NCBI RefSeq assembly: GCF_026210795.1
Contig: NC_089458.1
Span: 1,178,001 to 1,242,000, forward strand
Reading direction: 5' to 3'
DNA from: Rhizophagus irregularis
Taxonomy: Eukaryota; Glomeromycota; Glomeromycetes; Glomerales; Glomeraceae
Length of the DNA: 64,000 bases
How positions within the stretch are numbered: the first letter of the stretch is position 1; the number at the start of each line of letters is the position of its first letter. Under the pieces are notes generated by a model. The model made no database searches. It was not told where the DNA came from and saw only the letters and a list, made by a program, of their open reading frames with translations. A program made the translations under genes and the position numbers. Shown here one piece after another: positions 46,247 to 57,530 of this stretch.

Positions 46247-46874
46247 ATGGCAGCATTAAACTTAAACGCAAATCTTCCAGTATACATTCAATGGCCCGAT
46301 GACGCTGCTTTGACCTTAATTCAGGCGTCGTTGGGCCTATCAGCCCTTATTCACCACAACGAGGTTACATGACCAAAACCAATTATGGCGTGGAATTGCT
46401 CGTGATATACGAAACAACCACATATTCAGGCCAACTAGAAAACAATGTAGAGAGAAATGGAATGCGCTAAAGTCGGGGTACGAGAATTTAGAGAGATTAA
46501 TAAACAGAAATCCTGAAGGATATCCCACTCGTACCCCGACTTTGCATGACGAGAGATTCCACCAAGAACTCTCTGACGAGTTTTGGAGAGTGGAGCGTAA
46601 GTATTTATTATTTAACTGATTTTTTCATTAATTCATTGCATTTATATTAATACTTGCTTTGTTTTAAGCATTAGTCCGGGCCGCCCGGAGAAATAGGATG
46701 GATCGTAGGACATACGAGTATAGAGAGCGCAGGCGCTCTCGCTCCCGATCCCCCTACTACCACCTGAGAGCGAGGCGCTCTCGTTCTCGATCTCCTCACC
46801 ACCGAGAGCGCAGGCGCTCTCGTTCTCGATCTCCCTACCACCGAGAGCGCGGGCGCTCTCACCGACGTCATTGA
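46247..46874 (+). pseudogene. SANT/MADF-like DNA-binding protein with RS-rich tail; one frameshift
   Basis: Starts MAALNLNANLPVYIQWPDDA, then ALTLI; near 46320 the frame must move by one base to continue as FRRRWAYQPLFTT, QLWRGIARDI, TRKQCREKWNALKSGYENLE and ELSDEFWRVE, a Myb/SANT- or MADF-like DNA-binding module. A GTAAGT intron (46597-46668) joins to exon 2 (46669-46874), an arginine/serine tail with three ERRRSRSRSP-type blocks ending in RSHRRH. Exon 2 is strikingly GC-rich for this genome. An RS tail is typical of splicing factors or nuclear proteins. The single shift may be a real pseudogene lesion, an assembly error or programmed frameshifting; with it removed the protein would be about 185 residues. 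Confidence 0.55.
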
Positions 46875-46879
46875 TTTTT

Positions 46880-47300
46880 TATTTTTTATTTTATTATTTT
46901 AATATATTTTATTTTATTTTATTATTATGTTTTATTTTATTTTAATATTATGTTTTATTTTATTTTATTATTATATGTTTTATTTTATTTAATTATTATT
47001 ATGTTTATATTATTATATGTTTTATTTTATTTTATTATTATGTTTTATATTATTATATATTTTATTTTATTTTCATTCAATAAATGACTATTTTCGATAA
47101 TATACCAATTGTCATTAACCATATACAGCCGGTTTAATTGACCCTAAATTTTGTGTAGCCAAATCGGCAGTAATTTAACCGAATTGATTACTTAATTGCA
47201 TTTTTTTTTTGCCGACACACTAATAGTATTTAATAAATTTAGTTCTAATTGAATTTATAAAATTCTAATTAAATTTGAATTATTTTAAATTGTTATAAAG
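46880..47300. repeat. TTTTATTTTATTATTATG simple-sequence tract and spacer
   Basis: 46880-47075 is an irregular TTTTATTTTATTA microsatellite directly after the RS gene. The remainder is a short AT-rich spacer before the 47301 start codon. Confidence 0.7.
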
Positions 47301-50300
47301 ATGAGAAGACGATATAGTCACAACAAGCCAATAGAGCCAATTCGAATTCGAAATCGGTTTTCTTACAGCAAACCTAATGAGACAACAGATTCTGACGAGA
47401 GAGTGGCAATTCGTTCGCCTGTACGTTCACCTGATAATGATAACGATGACATGGACTTTCAGTATGATCATAAAGATGATTTAAGTTTTCAAGACATTAA
47501 TGATGACGATAATGCATATGGATCAATTAATCCTCCAAGACTACAATGATGAGATGATATTTTCGCAAGATAATGTCAATTCATCTGATACTGAAGAGGA
47601 AGAAGAAAGTGATAACGAATACAATTATGAAGAGGAGGAAGAGGAGGAAGATAATAATGAAAACAATGACGAAGAGGAGGAGGATGAAGGTAATAATGAT
47701 GATAATAATAATCAAGTGGAAGAGGAACGTAATAACGATGAAGAGGAACGTAATTACGATGAAGAGGAACGTAATAACGAAGAGGAAGAAATACATCAAA
47801 TCGTTGAAGCGTTAGATGAAGACAAGATACCGTTCTGCAATGGTCAATTTGCACCGTACTTTGATAATTATACAACTACGGCATTATTTTGCTGGCTTCA
47901 GAAACATAATGTTTCTACGAAAGCATATGAAGATCTTGTCGATATCATTCACAATTCTCAATTTGAACCTACCCATGTGGTAAAAAATATCCGAAGATTC
48001 CAATCATGGAGAAAACGTCTTCCTCTCCTACCAATAATAACAAAGTCTATTAAAATTTCACCAAAAAAAACTCCATCAACCTCACGAGGATCAAAACTTT
48101 CGTATCAACTCTCAATTAGTGAAATTATATGGCGTGTTCTTAATAATCCGATGCTAATGAAGCATATGTATTTTGGACCCGGCATTAATTCTGAAGAAAA
48201 ATCAGAATTTTGGCATGGAAATTTATGGGGGGAATCCTTTTCATTTTTGGACAACACGAAATATTAATATCAGAAGGTTATAAATTAATACACTTTGATA
48301 CAATTATAATTTATTATCATTGATAATATTTATTAAAGTTATTTATTTTTAATAAATAGTATTGTACCGATCTGGTGATTTTGTTTACTATCGTGATGAT
48401 AATGGTCAAAAAAAACTTGGAAGATTAAGATCAATTTTAAAAAATCATGATGGATATTATCAGTTACGAATTCAAAAAATTTTGGAATATAGTGATTTAC
48501 CCGGAAATTTAAAAGGGTTACCAAGACAACGTCGTTCTATTACCGGTGAAGTATGGTTACAAGACGAACCATTTTTAATTATAATGACTTCTCAAATTTT
48601 AGAAAAAGTAACTATATTGATGATGTTTCAACATCAAAATATTCCTGATGGTTCATTGCGGATTAGTGAAATAATTTATAAATGTAATGACCGTTGGCAC
48701 GTTCGTAATGTAAAGCTTTCATACCTACATCCATCTGATTACATTTCTATTAGAAATCCACCATCATCATCTATGCCAATCTATAAGCTGTTTTTAGATC
48801 TTTATTATGATGATTTTGGTACATTTAGAAATGTATACCATTCTCTAGGTGGTGTTTATGTACAGTTTGGAAATATGCCAGCACATCAAAGAAAGCTAAT
48901 AAAGAACCATTTTGTTATTGGGTTTATCCCATTTGGAGGAAAATTTGACGAATTTATGATACCATTCATTTCAGAAATGAAGGAATTAGAGAAAGGAAAG
49001 GTGATGACTGTCCTGGAGACAAGATGCATGGATAATTGCTGGTTTAGGCGTTGTTACGGCAGATTTACCTCAAGGTAACGATATGACAGGAAGTACTAAG
49101 GTATTTTTTCAACTTAGTTAATAATATAATAATATAATTTTATGACAACTATTAAAATTTTTTAAAAAATAAATTTAGACATAATGCAAATAAGGGTTGT
49201 CGTACTTGTAAAACTACTAAAGAATCATTGAGTGCTCACAATCAGGGATATCGTAACGAACATTACGTTATCATCATATTACAGACGAAGAAATCTTAAA
49301 AATTTCTCACGGACTATAATGTCAAGAAGAGATCAACTTTGTACGGAATACGGTTTACGATCATTACCTAGTATTTTAGATAAATTAAAAAAGGGAAAGA
49401 CATTTACAGACGCCGCAGGATGTTTATCATGCGACTGCAGGAAAGATTGGGCGGCTACTAAAATTAACTTGTGAATTATTTTCACGAGAAGGAGAAGATA
49501 ATTTTATCGAAATTTGGAAAAATTTTGAAATCCCAAAAAGATGGTCTCGCTTACCAAATCCGATTACTCACTACAATAGTTTTATGATGTCGGATTTACT
49601 TAGATTAGCTATGATTATGCCATTTTTGTTAAACCAGTTTTTAAAAGAATCAAGTATCAAACGTAATGAAACAGCCGTGATTCAACAAAGAATTGATGCA
49701 TTTCGAGTTAGTTCAGTTCCAAAAATTATTATATCTTGTTGGATACATGTTGCAAAAACTATGAAAGCGGTTTTTAACAAGAAATTTACATCAGATAGCT
49801 ATGAGGAATTGCAACAATGTCTTGAAGAAGAGTTTTCAATCCTTCCAAAGGTATAGTTACAAATTTGATATTGAAATGTGGAATAATTTCAAATAATTAA
49901 CAATATTTTACTTTTTATAGGTTTTTGTAAATTTTGTTAATTTACCAAACATACACGTTAATATGCATCTTTTGATGCATGCTAAAACCTTTGGAACACT
50001 TATTAATACCCAAGTTGGTATAAAAGAAATGGTCCATCGTATTTTTAAGGGGATGGTACCAAAAACTAATTGCAAAAACATAGATTTAGATTTATTAAAG
50101 CGTTACAATACTTTATTTGCAATTCGACATTTAGCAGATGGTGGTATTGATCCAAGATTTAATAGATCTTGTACTGGATTTACAAATTCAAATTTTGGAC
50201 AATTATTTTTAAATTGGTATGTTACAGAAGATAAATATTCAACTGAAGCAACTGAACAAGTTCAAGACGATGATGATGATACAAAAAGTAAGTATTTTAT

Positions 50301-50925
50301 TGCATATAATAGTACATGTTTGATATTTATATTTACTAATCTTTTAATTTAGTTATATCTCCAGTAAACTTTATTTCCAATATTTCATTAAAAAAAAAGA
50401 ATGCCAAAGCAGGAACGTGATAAACTTCTTTTAACTTTACATAATTTTAAAACTGAATTGTTTTTATCTTATGTGGATATGAAGTTTGAGACGGCACTTA
50501 TAAACTCTTCAATTAGTTGGTACAAATTTGCATCATATATGATTGAAGAAGAAAATGGTATCCTTTCAAAAGTTCACCTACATCTCGATGATTTTATCAC
50601 AATTTATGAAGAAGATCATGAAGAATCTTATGCAATAATCAAAGGTATCTTTCAACATAAGGGTAACAATAACAAATATTATGCATTTATTGTTGTAGAT
50701 TGGTTTGAAGATACTATGGTTGAACATTCAGTATTAAAATGTCCACTTTACCGTCTCCAAGCAACAGGAGATAAATGGAGACGTATTTTTCCAATTACTG
50801 TAATAGATAATGTTCAAAAAGTACATTTTATTCATAATTGTAATTCAGAAAGGTGCCAACTACCAAATCATGATACTACAAATAGAATTTGGATAAAAAA
50901 TAATTTTTATTTTACAGCCATATAA
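47301..50925 (+). pseudogene. Decayed transposase-type gene (tnp2/Plavaka-like, CACTA superfamily)
   Basis: Order of fragments: basic/acidic N-terminus (47301-47549); after a one-base shift an Asp/Glu/Asn-rich segment and YFGPGINSEEKSEFWHG (to ~48225); shift, FIFGQHEILISEG; intron; SGDFVYYRDDNGQKKLGRLR (BAH-like, ~48365); YYDDFGTFRNVYHSLGGVY and IPFGGKFDEFMIPFISEM (~48810-48990); shift, DAWIIAGLGVVTADLPQGND; intron; HNANKGCRTCKTTKESLSAH (possible zinc site); stops and shifts; HATAGKIGRLLKLTCELFS; RLAMIMPFLLNQFL; NLPNIHVNMHLLMHAKTFGT; and an intact last exon 50401-50925. The DFGTFRNVYHSLGG...LPQGND block resembles fungal tnp2/Plavaka transposases. At least three frameshifts and in-frame stops make it non-functional. 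I see no flanking inverted repeats. Confidence 0.6.
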
Positions 50926-52078
50926 TTATATTAATTATATAAATATAATAAAATAATTATTTTAATTTGTATCGTATAAAATTTTAACCAATAAAATCAT
51001 ATGCATGATGTAATAATAAATTAAAATTAACCAATTAAAATCGCTTTAATTACGTACATGTATGTGATATCTAAAAATAGCTAAAATTCGCGTTTATTAA
51101 TGAGATTTTTTTTGTTTATTTTCAAAAATACGCTTTTCTCTTGTCTTTTATATTAATACTTTACGGTATTTTAGTTCGTCTCTTCTTTTTTCTTTTTAAA
51201 GTATACTTTAATTATCTTTTTACAATATTAACAATACTTTGGGACACTTTAGTTTATATATTCAACATAGTAACACCCACATACGAAAAGCAAGAATAAA
51301 AGCAAGAATAAAGAAAAGAAAATGTACCCGCCACTCACATACGAAAGAAAAGAATAAAAGAAAGGAAAAATGTACCCACCTACCCACATACAAAAGAGAA
51401 AAAAGTCGTTTTTTAAATAAATAGTGGAGCTGTTAAGCAAGGTATGAAAATAGGATATACGCGTATTTTTCATATTTTTTTTACAATATGTTGTGGTTTG
51501 AGTATTTTTTGTTAGACTGTGGTATAAATGTGAATATATTTTTCAACGGCCATGTATCTATTGCTTGTTAAATATATTTGCAATTTCTTTGTTAGACTGT
51601 GGTATTACAATATGAAGTGTGAATATATTTTTCAACGGCCATGTATCTATTGCTTGTTAAATATATTTGCAATTTCTTTTGTAATATTTGCTTTAGCCTG
51701 GAAGAAAATGTTGTAAAATAGGGCTGGATATTTATGGCATTTTCCGCCTTCCAATTACTTTGTCCGGGGGTAGCCTGACAATTTGTCGTTGTCCGTCAGT
51801 CGTAGCAACCAGCATTTTTTTACAATATTATGATTTTAAGAAACAAAACACTTTCAAAAAAAATTTAAAGAAAGAACTAACTTAAAAATATTATCATTTT
51901 TATTATTCTTTACAAAATCCCGGAATTACCTGCTCTAACTATTATCCCAAGGTTATGTATTAAATTTTAAATATATTTTACAAAGAGTACATTTTATTAA
52001 TCATGATTGTTTTTTTTATTTTTTATATATATATATATATATATTTTAAAATTGAAAATGACGTATCCATCCACTCAC
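50926..52078. other. Intergenic, with an ~80-bp duplication and AAAGAATAAAAG repeats
   Basis: 51511-51590 and 51591-51681 are near-identical copies (GTTAGACTGTGGTAT to GCAATTTCTTT), the second with a 12-bp insertion. 51260-51405 repeats CACTCACATACGAAAGAAAA phrases also found at the edge of the 52079 array. No gene. Confidence 0.6.
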
Positions 52079-52270
52079 ATACGAGAAGAAAAGAATAAAA
52101 AAGAGAAGAAAAGAATAAAAAAGAGAAGAAAAGAATAAAAAAGAGAAGAAAAGAATAAAAAAGAGAAGAAAAGAATAAAAAAGAGAAGAAAAGAATAAAA
52201 AAGAGAAGAAAAGAATAAAAAAGAGAAGAAAAGAATAAAAAAGAGAAGAAAAGAATAAAAAAAAAGGAAG
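52079..52270. repeat. 20-bp tandem array, nine copies
   Basis: AGAAGAAAAGAATAAAAAAG repeated nine times with perfect or nearly perfect identity. Edges carry CCACTCACATACGA and CCACTCACCC. Long hydrophobic minus-strand frames here are artefacts of the repeat. Confidence 0.95.
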
Positions 52271-52379
52271 AAAAGAAACGTACTCCACTCACCCATAATA
52301 ATCCACTAATAAAAAATTATTATTATTAATGTATAATAAATAATAAACATATATTACAATAAAAATATTTTTGTGATGT

Positions 52380-53112
52380 TAATTCGGTGTTAATATAATA
52401 TCATTACGATGTAGTTACGATATTAAATAAATGTAAAACATTTTTTGTAATATTAATTCGATATTAATATGATATTATTATGATGTAGTTACGATATCAA
52501 ATAAAATTGTAATATTAATTCAATGTTAATACGACATCACTACGATGTGGCTACGATATCAAATAGATTTAATATTTTTGCAATATTAATTCGATGTTAA
52601 TATGATATCACTACGATATGGCTACGATGTGGTTACGATATCAAATAAAATGTCAAATATTTTGTAATATTAATTCAATGTTAATACGACATCACTACGA
52701 TGTGGTTACGATATCAAATAAAATGTCAAATATTTTTGAATATTAATTCGATGTTAATATGATATCACTACGATGTGGTTACGATATCAAATAAAATGTC
52801 AAATATTTTGTCAATGTTAATACAATATCACTACGACATGGTTACGATATCAAATAAATGTCAAATATTTTTGTAATATTAATTCAATGTTAATACGACA
52901 TCACTACGATGTGGTTACGTGATAATATTTACATCGCATAATGATCGCAGCGATATCGCAGAGATATCGATCTAATCAATGTCGATTAAATACAGTTACG
53001 ACTAACTTAACGACGTCGAATCTATTTTTTATCAAAATATCGTAATGATATCGTAATGATATCATTGCGATATCTAATCAATATCGATTGTAAACTCCAA
53101 GTTTCAGCAAAG
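52380..53112. repeat. GATATC-type satellite array, ~80-90 bp unit
   Basis: Seven or so copies of AATATTAATTCGATGTTAAT, ATGATATCACTACGATGTGG and TTACGATATCAAATAAAATG phrases (52400-52920), then a distinct stretch of ATCGTAATGATATC palindromes. The right end AAGTTTCAGCAAAG followed by TA matches the ends of the 17517 and 40396 elements. The left end is missing. Confidence 0.75.
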
Positions 53113-53219
53113 TATTTATATAATATTGTTATTTGTTATTTTATATTTATTAGTGCAGATTATTAACATCTTATATTTTTTAAAATCATGATATAACTGG
53201 TAATAGTGTTAATAATCAA

Positions 53220-54109
53220 AAGAAGGAAAAACTTGGAAATGTTAAAGATTATCATGATTTTTGTTAAATATATTTGAAATTGCTTTTAGATTCAGTTTTA
53301 AAAGAATATATTATGGAAGTGTAAAAAATTATTCTTTACTTGGTTACAAAATCTTATCAACATATAATTATACTTAAAGATGGTACTCATTTTTGTATAT
53401 ATTTATTATTTGTTTCACATGACATTGTTAATTTACTGCCATTTTTTTAAGTTGATGGTAGAAAATTAAAATGCATTATTATTTATTACATGTTATACTA
53501 ATACCGATAAGATGGTTATAAGACAGAATATGGGAATGGGAAAATGTTGATTCTATATACAATGAACTTTTTATTAATGCATGTATTCAAAAGTCTCAAA
53601 ATAATAATGTGTTAAAATTTATTCCTAGACATTACAATAATATTCAAGAAATTTAGGTTTGAAATTATATACAAAAAAAAATGGAATATGGTCATATCAT
53701 GAGTTATTTTAAGAAAGCATTAAATTATTCATTAGAAAATGATGATTAAGAGGATTTAGATAAGATAATCTTGGCTTATATTGCTGATAAGGAAGCAAAA
53801 CATGAAGCTGATACTCAATTAACAAATACTGATTCAAATAATGTTGTAAAATTATCCAATAAACATGTTTATAATATTGATGATATTAAAGATCCATTAG
53901 TACACCATGGTAAAGGGTGGCCTCCTAACAAATGACTAAAAGCTTTTAATGAAGAAAATAAAGTGGATGTTAAAAGGAAACGTATTAATGTTAGTTGTGA
54001 AAAAGGAGATATTGAAGTAAATGGTAATACTGGAGGACATAAATGTGGTATATGTCATAAAATGGGACATTATGCTCCTAAATGTCCTAGTAAGGAAAAT
54101 TATAGATAA
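53220..54109 (+). pseudogene. FAR1/MULE-type transposase C-terminal remnant with CCHC zinc knuckle
   Basis: Fragments: a SWIM-like region in ruins (THFCIYLLFVSHDIVN, ~53380), YGHIMSYFKKALNYSLEN, LDKIILAYIADKEAKHEA, VYNIDDIKDPLVHHGKGWPP, then KCGICHKMGHYAPKCP (C-x2-C-x4-H-x4-C) and a final stop at 54109. This order is typical of FAR1-related/MULE transposase proteins in Glomeromycotina. In-frame stops (TAA within NDD-EDL, TGA within PNK-LKA) sit where Gln/Glu and Arg codons would be expected. The zinc knuckle itself is intact. Confidence 0.65.
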
Positions 54110-54199
54110 TGTATAGTGATAATGTATAAATAACATATAGATAATCTTGTATAAAAATTCGTATTATCGTAAAATCACGTGATTTTATAAAGGCGACGT

Positions 54200-54463
54200 C
54201 AGGGACGATGATTTTTTGTGGCGGTATAAAGTAAATTTTGTGTGTGATAAAAGTAAATTTTGTGAAATTTTGTGATTTGGCCAGAATTATGCAAGGTTGG
54301 CCAACATTACGATTCGTAAATTCTGGCCAAATTTAGTGTCTGCCGGAATTATAATAATTTCAAATCCTAAATCAGGCCAAAAACTTGAAAATTATCAACA
54401 TTTTATAGCCAAATTTTGTGATTTTCTGTGAAATTCTGTGATCACAAAAAATCATCGTCCCTG
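54200..54463. mobile_element. 264-bp hAT-type MITE
   Basis: Perfect 21-bp terminal inverted repeats starting CAGGGACGATGATTTTTTGT and a perfect 8-bp duplication GGCGACGT (54192-54199, 54464-54471). The perfection suggests a recent insertion. The interior repeats GAAATTCTGTGAT-like and GGCCAGAATTAT-like phrases. Confidence 0.97.
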
Positions 54464-54671
54464 GGCGACGTATATTATTTATCGCCCAGGCGACGAATAA
54501 TTTTTTTCATAATAAAAATATGTAAAACATGATTTAACTTTAGACCATAATTTCTAATATTAGCTTTACTAATTCTGGAATATATTATTATATATTAGAA
54601 TTATTAGTAATAAAGTAAAATATATTTTTTAATTTTTAAGAATTAATTTTATTGATTTTTTACATTATATA

Positions 54672-56427
54672 TTATATTTTAATTGGCACTTTTTTTATAG
54701 TATGTACTAACCACAAAGCAGTCGATAATAGTGTTAAACTACCAGCTTGATGAGCAGATGCTAAAGGAATAGGTACCATATAAATCAAAGTACTAATTCC
54801 TAAAGTAACTTGCAACACTGCTATTCCAAGTAAATAATTCGCAGCAAGTTTAGTTTTTGATGGCAAAGGAATTTTTCTTGAATACAGCCATAATGCTATA
54901 ATTATACTAAGTGTAGTTACAGCCTAGATCATAAGAAATTAATTGGTTATAAACTATTATACAATAATAAAATATTATATTATTTTTAAAACATATGTAT
55001 TTAATATATTAACATACCAGAACTCTATGATCAAATTGTACAGTCGTCGGATTATCAAAAAAATTTCTCCATAAGCTAATATCGCCGGCTTTTGCATATG
55101 TTTTTGAAAATAACTCTGATTTTGGTGGAACAATTCCCTGTCCCATATATGGAAATTCATTATATATCAACCCTGCATCTAATCCGGCAACCAATGCACC
55201 TAAATCAAAGAATAAATAAATTTTATAAACAATTGGAAACAAATATTAAATTAAAATTACCAGACATGGAAGTTAAGAACACCAATGCAGTCATGCCAAT
55301 AGCGGATCGGCGAAAAGTATTAATAGCTGGATTCGCCAATGCTTTAGCAACAGTCTGTTGAAAAAAATTAGTGAATAATATTATTTCAAGAAAAATTATT
55401 TTAAATATGCATGATACTTGCCTTTGGAAAGGTACCATTTGCAATCTTTGCATCTCGCAAAACCTGTAGTCCAGTTAAAAGCATACCCATATAAAGCAAG
55501 AATGCACTTCCCAAGTGCGCAGCCAATCGGTAATGACTGACACGTGGAACTGCATTTGGTATTGCCATTGATTCTTCAGACAATCCGGATTTGACCATGT
55601 ACCATCCTAGCACTCCCTACAAATAAATTATGTTTATCAAAATTAATGAAATGACAATGTAAGGGAAAATGACATTACCTGGAATCCGAGTAATCCAGCA
55701 AGTCCAATGACTTTATTTAGCGTTGCTTTAGTCATGTAACCACGAAATCCGAAATATGTTGCTGGGATAATGAATGCCAATCCGATAGCACGTCCCCAAA
55801 TTCGATGAGCCCATTCCATGAAATAAATATACTTAAATTCTGGTAATGTCATGTTATAATTTAATCTACGATAAAGGGAACAAAACATTAAGCTATAAAG
55901 AATAAATTTCTATTACATTTATTAAAGAAACTTACCTACAATTTATACTCTGGAAATTGTTTGTATTTTTCAAATTCTTCTTCCCAACGAGCATTATTTA
56001 AAGGAGGGATTATGCCAGTAATTGGTTTCCATTCAACAATTGACAGTCCACTTTCAGTTAATCTAGTAAGACCTCCTAATACAACAATACCAAAAACCAA
56101 TCCTGCAGTTCCAAGTAACCAATATCCAACAGTAGGTTTGGTAAATTTAGTTGCTGTAGTAACAGCGAGGATTGATGATTGCGATGTCAAATTTACGGAA
56201 TTTCTTCCTGACAAGCCATTTCTTAAAACTGGTGGAATAAATGATTTTGATAATGGTCTATGTTTAGGTAATAAAAAGTTTGAGTTTAAAGAAGCATGAA
56301 AGTGTTGAGACGTAAAAAAATACAATGTATTTTTCGAAGTAATTTTTGTTCGAAATCTTTTTCGAGTCATACAAACAATACTTTGAGAACGTCCTGAAAA
56401 CGAACAGAAAACTTTATTAGAAAACAT
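54672..56427 (-). CDS. COX15: Heme A synthase COX15
   Basis: Six exons: 56427-55940, 55865-55679, 55616-55422, 55354-55261, 55199-55018, 54923-54672; 1398 nt, 465 residues. COX15 is the mitochondrial inner-membrane enzyme that oxidises the heme O methyl group to give heme A for cytochrome c oxidase. The N-terminal ~100 residues are Ser/Arg/Lys-rich, as a mitochondrial presequence. Then [49 protein letters not shown] joined to [28 protein letters not shown] (heme-ligand-type His), [38 protein letters not shown] and [12 protein letters not shown], with eight expected membrane helices. Intron 1 uses GTAGGT, in-frame with a TAG read-through; intron 3 has a GC donor (GCAAGT). Divergent from the isochorismatase gene 114 bp away. 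Confidence 0.95.
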
Positions 56428-56541
56428 ATTCGTTAAAAAAGTTCAAAGTATTGATGGGTAACATCGATCAATTTTTGATTTGACGATCAGATGATAATCT
56501 TTCCTATTTAAATAAGATATGCACCTAAGCTTCTCTTTCTA
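56428..56541. promoter_or_regulatory. 114-bp divergent promoter between COX15 and the isochorismatase gene
   Basis: The only sequence between two oppositely oriented start codons, so both 5' untranslated regions and core promoters must fit here or overlap coding sequence. Contains TTTGATTTGACGATCAGATG and an AT-rich CTATTTAAATAAG at 56504-56516. No specific factor site is claimed. Confidence 0.6.
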
Positions 56542-57530
56542 ATGAATAAACTTGCTTCTAAATTCATGTCCACTATGGCTAAATTTAATCCCAAAATTGA
56601 CCCTAAGACTACGGCTATTCTCCTCTGTGATATTCAAGAAAAATTTAGACCGCATGTTTATGAGTTTACCAGTGTAATATCAACCGCTAAAAAAATGGCC
56701 GAAGCAGCAAAACTTTTGGATATTGATGTAATCGTCACTGAACAGGTTTGTTCATTATTTTAATTTTAAATACGAAATTGAAATACTTATTTATTAATCT
56801 AATTAATTAATTTAATTAATATTTAAGAGTCCAAAAGGTATGAAAATTAAATTAATTCTAATAAACTTAGAAAATTAAATTAGTAATTATATTGTTTTAT
56901 TTATAGCTCTTGGAAAAACAGTTGGTGAGATTGATACTAGTGGTTTCAAACCACCCGTAGAAAAAACAAAATTTTCAATGTATACCGAAGGAACGAAAGA
57001 TGTCTTGGATGATAAAAGTTCTGTCGTACTTTTGGGAATTGAGGTATTTCGTCATTTATAAAAGTATTTTATTTATTAGCTAATTTACAATTATTTTCTT
57101 TTAAGGCTCATGTGTGTGTGTTACAAACAGCATTAGAATTATTGGGGAAAGATAAAGTTGTTTACGTGTTGCAAGATGGTATCTCTTCTATTAACGCGCC
57201 AGAAATCGATATTGCATTGCATGTGAGGAAGAATGTTACAATTCTTTATTTATTTTTTAAATTATCTAAATTGTTTTTTTGTCTTTTTTTAGCGTATGAA
57301 TCATGCAGGAGCCGCAGTTACGACGTCAGAATCAGTTTTGTTTCAATTGTTAGGTGACGCTAAGGATGATAAATTCAAAAGTATTTCAAATTTAGTAAAA
57401 GAATATAAAGAAGCCACTAAAAGCAATAAATTGCTTTATAGAGCAAGTATGTATAAACTTTTTATGTTATTTGAATTTTAATGAATTCTAATATTTTATC
57501 TCCATTTTATAAATAGGATCCCATTATTAA
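56542..57530 (+). CDS. Isochorismatase-family hydrolase (ISOC1/2-like) with 10-nt microexon
   Basis: Six exons: 56542-56745, 56828-56837, 56907-57043, 57106-57222, 57293-57446, 57517-57530; 636 nt, 211 residues. Residues 24-40 ([12 protein letters not shown], Asp30), TEQ followed by [19 protein letters not shown] (Lys93) and [16 protein letters not shown] (Cys121) give the Asp-Lys-Cys triad of the cysteine-hydrolase superfamily; the substrate of ISOC-like members is not established. The N-terminus [14 protein letters not shown] could be a mitochondrial presequence or leave later Met starts. Exon 2 is only 10 nt (SPK plus one base) and is needed for frame. The final exon encodes just SHY and the stop. 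Confidence 0.9.

Noticed and set aside
46671-46871. Minus-strand 66-codon frame rich in RAPALSV repeats
   Set aside because: Antisense shadow of the RS-coding exon, which has proper splice context.
47573-47875. Alternative frames over the acidic segment
   Set aside because: Low-complexity shadows of the GAA/GAT/AAT-rich transposase N-terminus.
52023-52296. Three hydrophobic minus-strand frames resembling membrane proteins
   Set aside because: Pure translation of the 20-bp AGAAGAAAAGAATAAAAAAG array.
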